Shown here piece by piece: positions 60,876 to 64,000 of a stretch of 64,000 bases of DNA (its first letter is position 1; the number at the start of each line of letters is the position of its first letter). A program made the position numbers and the translations under genes. Where the stretch lies: the NCBI GenBank assembly GCA_013214025.1, contig JABSRN010000011.1, positions 62,001 to 126,000 of the forward strand, read 5' to 3'. This stretch comes from Polyangiaceae bacterium. Its GTDB lineage: Bacteria > Myxococcota_A > Polyangia > Polyangiales > Polyangiaceae. The notes under the pieces were generated by a model. That model had not been told where the DNA came from. It saw only the letters and a list, made by a program, of their open reading frames with translations, and made no database searches.

Positions 60876-63800
60876 TCACTCGACGACTGCGGCCCAGGAA
60901 TCCACGCGAATCGTCGCTTGGGGCTGGGCGAGGGCAATGTTTCGGCCGCCGAGTGAGGGGCCGCCGCCAGCCCCGGGGCCGCCGGCGGGGGCATCTCCCT
61001 GGATCGTGAGGGTGAACTGACCCGGGGTGCTCACGGCCATGTCCGTCACGGCACCGCTGCCGAAGTAGGGATCTCCAAGTTCTCCGGCAGTGGGGTCCAT
61101 GCAGGTCAGGGTCCGATCCACGCCGACACCAAAGACCACACCTTCCTCGGGATTCTCTGAGGCGTGGATGCTGTTCTTGAAGTACTCGGCGCCGCCGCTA
61201 CCATCGCTGCCTTGGTACATGGGGAAACCGCCATGGGTGGGGTCACCACTGGGATAGCCGTCGGATGCGACGGGAATGGCGTTGTCGTTGGGAGCGGTAT
61301 CAATGTAATGCAGCGCCCACACTTTGGAGTCACCGGCGCTGGAGCAAGCGGCGCCGTCGCTCGGGGCGGTGGTGGCGAAGAACAGCTGCTCGTTCCACAG
61401 GGTGAGTGGCCCCATCACCCGTTCGTTGGTGTCCAGGGCTTCGTCCCAGTTGAGCACGGCCGTTACCTTATAATTGTCACTCGGATCCAGGACTTCGGTG
61501 AGCGAAATAACGTGGTGCCCGCTGCCTCCTAGGGAATCGACGTCGCCTGTCGCAAACGCGATGGTGATGCGACCCTGGTCGTCAGTGCTCAGCACCGGAG
61601 CCATGGCGATGGGTTTACTGGTCGGGCCGCCGGCGTGATAGACGTCCCAAAAGGTCTGGATGCTCCAGTTGGTGGGGTCGTCGGCGGTGAGATCCAGCCG
61701 TAACAATCGACCCGCCGCGTCTCCAACGAAGACTCGCTCTACCGCAGCACCGGTACCTGCCGGATAACCAATGGGTCGCCCGGTGATGGGGGCGGGGATA
61801 CTAACTTCCAACGCGCCGATCAGCTCGTCGGGGATGTTTGCCATCGACGGAATCGCCGTTCCGCCGAACCGGGAAACGTGGGATTTGTCCCGAAAGGTCC
61901 GCAGTAGCCGGCCGTTGTCTAGACGCACGATGCTGATGGAGCGCGCCTCTTTGGAGTTGTCGTCAAAACACGGCAGGGTTGTCAGCGAGGCGCGGGGCGT
62001 GATGCTGGAGGCGGACGGAGCGGAGGACTCCATCATCGTCACCGGGTCAGGGCCGGGTACAAATGCAGGACAAGCGCCTTGGTCTGCCATCACGCCGCCG
62101 CCGGTGCCCCCCGGAAGGATCGCCACCGGCACCAGGGAGGGAGTGGTATCGTTGTCCAGCCGGATGAGCACAGAAGTGATCAGCGGCGTGGCGGTACCGC
62201 CGCGGCCAAACAAGGGTCTGTTGATGTCGTCCCCGGCGGTGGTGATTTGCCACAGCATGCGCGGGCCGCTCTCATTGCCCGTGCGCCCGTCCTTGTCGGG
62301 CTCCGTAATGTCTACAGCAAAATAGCCCGAGGGACTGATATCGCGACCTAAGGCCTGCACCATCACCGTACGGAAACTGCCCCCCGCAGCTATGTCTCCC
62401 CGGGATCGTTGGAGTTTGTAGTCGGCGTTCCCAGCCTCGTCGCTGTCCGCGGTTCGGATGTCGGTGTCACTACCGTCCCAAACCACGTCTTGAATCACCG
62501 AGACACCATCCAGCAGTTCTCGGGGTACGTTGGGGTATTCCGCCTTGATCCACGGAAGCACCACCGGAGGGATGAACGCGAAACGCTCGTGCATCACGCT
62601 GCCGCTTTCGCCTCTGGCCACGTCGTCGTCGATGTGGGGCGCCATCGGTGCCACGATGAAGCCGTGAAAGACTCCGTCCAGTGTCGACGTGTAGAGCATA
62701 CTGGGACGCTTGGCGCCGACTCGCGCCGTTACAAAGTTTTGGTAGTGAGCGGAGGGTAGCGCTTCCGAAGGCCGACCGGCGACCACCTGGGGCGTCGAGT
62801 GGTAGATGCCGCCCATCAAGTTGCAGACGCTGTCCCTGCACCGGCTAAACTCCTTCTTGGGCACGTTCGCCCCTACAAACCACTTGAGGAAGCGTCTGGC
62901 GCACTCGCTGTCAGTGCCGAGATCGGGGCAGTCACTGCTGATAATGGCCATGGCCTCCGGCTTCGCTGAGACACTGGCGACGAAGGCTGCGGCGTTTTGT
63001 CCTTCAACTCGGGTGTTTGGATCAAGTCCTTGGGCGCCCAGGCCGTCGAAGTCAGGCCCGCCTTGACCGGGCCCATGCGCGCGGGCGGTCAGGGCGGGGA
63101 GGTCTAGGTCCGTATAGACGGTGTAATAGCTTCGCTTGCCGGGGTTGTTGTTCACTTCGTCGGCGTAGTTGTCACCATCGGGTTCGCTGTAGGGGGCGTG
63201 CTCCGGGACGTCATTAACACACTCGAGTCGGGTACGCTCCAGCAGCCCCGCCGCCAGCCCGAAGGCGTCAGCGCGAAACCCCGATTTGAAGCGAGCTGCG
63301 GAGCCGAAGCCGCCGCCTCCTAGGGCCCCGCCGCCCGTCGTGGCGACGGACGTGCGGCTAGCGGGGGTCGAGGAGATGGCCGACAGGATCTCGTTGAGCG
63401 CTACGAACAAATCGCTCGAATTTTCGGCGTAGATTGCATGTTCCGTGCCGCCGTTTTCGGCGATGTCGTTGAGCGCGCAACAGGCCCGGAGCGGCGCGCT
63501 CAACGCTTGGTTTTCTTCCGAGCAGTCAGAGTTCGTGAGATCCTCGCAGAGGGTTTCGCTGTAGACGCCGCCATCGCCGGCGTCTACAGCACCGGCGTCG
63601 CTGGAGCTGCCCCCGGGTACTTCCACACTCTTGAGACCGAAGCCGATGACCGAGGTGGTGACGGGGTATTTCCCATTGGTGCCGGCGAACAGATCGGCGG
63701 CGACTTCGGGAGCTGTGTCTTCGTAGGGGCAGATGCCGGGGGACAGCTCGCCGGGATCCTGGCAGGTGAACGCGCAGCTGGGATACGAGGTGGCCAATTG

Positions 63801-64000
63801 CCCACAAAACCCGCCGACGTAGCCGGTTGCCCAATCATTCCAGGCCGGGTTGATGGGGTCTACGCCGCCGCAGCAGCCAAGATGTTTAGCGCCACCAAGA
63901 ACGCTGGGCACGCCCTTGCAAATATCCGTGACACAGCTCTCTAGGTCCGGGTCGCCGCCGATGTCACAACCTTCGTCTAGCGCCGTGGAATCGGTCTGGT
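60876..64000 (-). CDS. PilY1-like type IV pilus adhesin, 5' end missing
   Basis: The 3' part (at least ~1040 codons) of a PilY1/PilC-type pilus-tip protein. The reading frame stays open to the right edge, reading ...ALDEGCDIGG before a GTG at 63911, so the start lies outside the window. The C-terminal beta-propeller is recognised by GGIYHSTPQVV, RPSMLYTSTLDGVFHGFI and blades with GRLLRLDLTADDP and DDQGRITIAFATGDVDS. The N-terminal part is Cys-rich (CCGGVDP; CPDLGTDSECARR), and a vWA domain probably lies further upstream off the window. It is a minus-strand gene; other pilus genes in the window (pilC) are 20 kb away. The exact role is inferred from the family. Confidence 0.88.
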   Translation of the reverse strand, partial: QTDSTALDEGCDIGGDPDLESCVTDICKGVPSVLGGAKHLGCCGGVDPINPAWNDWATGYVGGFCGQLATSYPSCAFTCQDPGELSPGICPYEDTAPEVAADLFAGTNGKYPVTTSVIGFGLKSVEVPGGSSSDAGAVDAGDGGVYSETLCEDLTNSDCSEENQALSAPLRACCALNDIAENGGTEHAIYAENSSDLFVALNEILSAISSTPASRTSVATTGGGALGGGGFGSAARFKSGFRADAFGLAAGLLERTRLECVNDVPEHAPYSEPDGDNYADEVNNNPGKRSYYTVYTDLDLPALTARAHGPGQGGPDFDGLGAQGLDPNTRVEGQNAAAFVASVSAKPEAMAIISSDCPDLGTDSECARRFLKWFVGANVPKKEFSRCRDSVCNLMGGIYHSTPQVVAGRPSEALPSAHYQNFVTARVGAKRPSMLYTSTLDGVFHGFIVAPMAPHIDDDVARGESGSVMHERFAFIPPVVLPWIKAEYPNVPRELLDGVSVIQDVVWDGSDTDIRTADSDEAGNADYKLQRSRGDIAAGGSFRTVMVQALGRDISPSGYFAVDITEPDKDGRTGNESGPRMLWQITTAGDDINRPLFGRGGTATPLITSVLIRLDNDTTPSLVPVAILPGGTGGGVMADQGACPAFVPGPDPVTMMESSAPSASSITPRASLTTLPCFDDNSKEARSISIVRLDNGRLLRTFRDKSHVSRFGGTAIPSMANIPDELIGALEVSIPAPITGRPIGYPAGTGAAVERVFVGDAAGRLLRLDLTADDPTNWSIQTFWDVYHAGGPTSKPIAMAPVLSTDDQGRITIAFATGDVDSLGGSGHHVISLTEVLDPSDNYKVTAVLNWDEALDTNERVMGPLTLWNEQLFFATTAPSDGAACSSAGDSKVWALHYIDTAPNDNAIPVASDGYPSGDPTHGGFPMYQGSDGSGGAEYFKNSIHASENPEEGVVFGVGVDRTLTCMDPTAGELGDPYFGSGAVTDMAVSTPGQFTLTIQGDAPAGGPGAGGGPSLGGRNIALAQPQATIRVDSWAAVVE

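Noticed and set aside
60710-60994. Long N-terminal extension of the small lipoprotein
   Set aside because: It runs against the PilY1 region without a signal and precedes a clear lipoprotein signal at 60709.

Overview
This 64 kb window is GC-rich chromosomal DNA from a bacterium that most resembles a myxobacterium (Myxococcota, formerly Deltaproteobacteria; possibly class Polyangia). The clues are many secreted lipoproteins with Thr-Gly-Gly or Asp/Ala/Gly linkers and Cys-rich segments, a eukaryotic-type Ser/Thr kinase, a double-FHA protein, a PilY1-like adhesin, a MopE-type metal-binding motif, ihfA next to a MerR regulator, and MoxR/DUF58/DUF4350 genes. The taxonomic call is inferred from gene content only. 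I see no rRNA, tRNA, CRISPR array, insertion sequence, prophage or origin.

Layout. 0.3-2.3 kb: atpD-atpC, closed by a clear terminator. 2.4-9.9 kb: a minus-strand block of DUF4350, MoxR, a Glu/Leu-type amino-acid dehydrogenase, then a tightly coupled DUF58-rsmA-lipoprotein-NUDIX operon. 10.2-15.6 kb: a small unknown gene and two large, translationally coupled lipoproteins with YVTN-like propeller segments. 15.7-24.5 kb: DNA maintenance, with mutS (plus) facing hrpB, a family 2 glycosyltransferase and polA (minus). 24.6-27.7 kb: Ser/Thr kinase and a cellulose-synthase-like glycosyltransferase. 28.0-29.9 kb: ihfA, a MerR regulator and ssb.

29.9-38.3 kb: an envelope-related stretch. It holds a lipoprotein, a degenerate SDR protein and an SGNH hydrolase on the plus strand, converging on a second SGNH hydrolase, a double-FHA protein and a beta-lactamase-fold serine hydrolase on the minus strand. 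38.5-44.1 kb: pilC (with a good promoter), a PilS-like sensor kinase, an MlaC-like protein and a TPR protein. 44.1-50.0 kb: an acidic BNR/propeller protein, a DUF4911-like small protein, an unknown protein, a redoxin without cysteines, argG and a DUF72 protein. 50.3-57 kb: a TGG-repeat lipoprotein, a 564-base non-coding stretch with a decayed 190-bp duplication, a thioesterase, an alpha/beta hydrolase, a small exported protein and a membrane sulfatase-fold protein. 57.1-60.2 kb: gcvT-gcvH-gcvPA without gcvPB. 60.2-64 kb: a small lipoprotein and the 3' part of a PilY1-like gene that runs off the right edge.

No single locus is plainly a new defence or biosynthetic system. The observations I rate most worth following are the degenerate SDR beside twin convergent SGNH hydrolases, the membrane sulfatase-fold protein carrying a MopE-type motif, the coupled giant lipoproteins, DNA polymerase I with degraded proofreading residues, an hrpB gene without a conventional start codon, and the 190-bp repeat.
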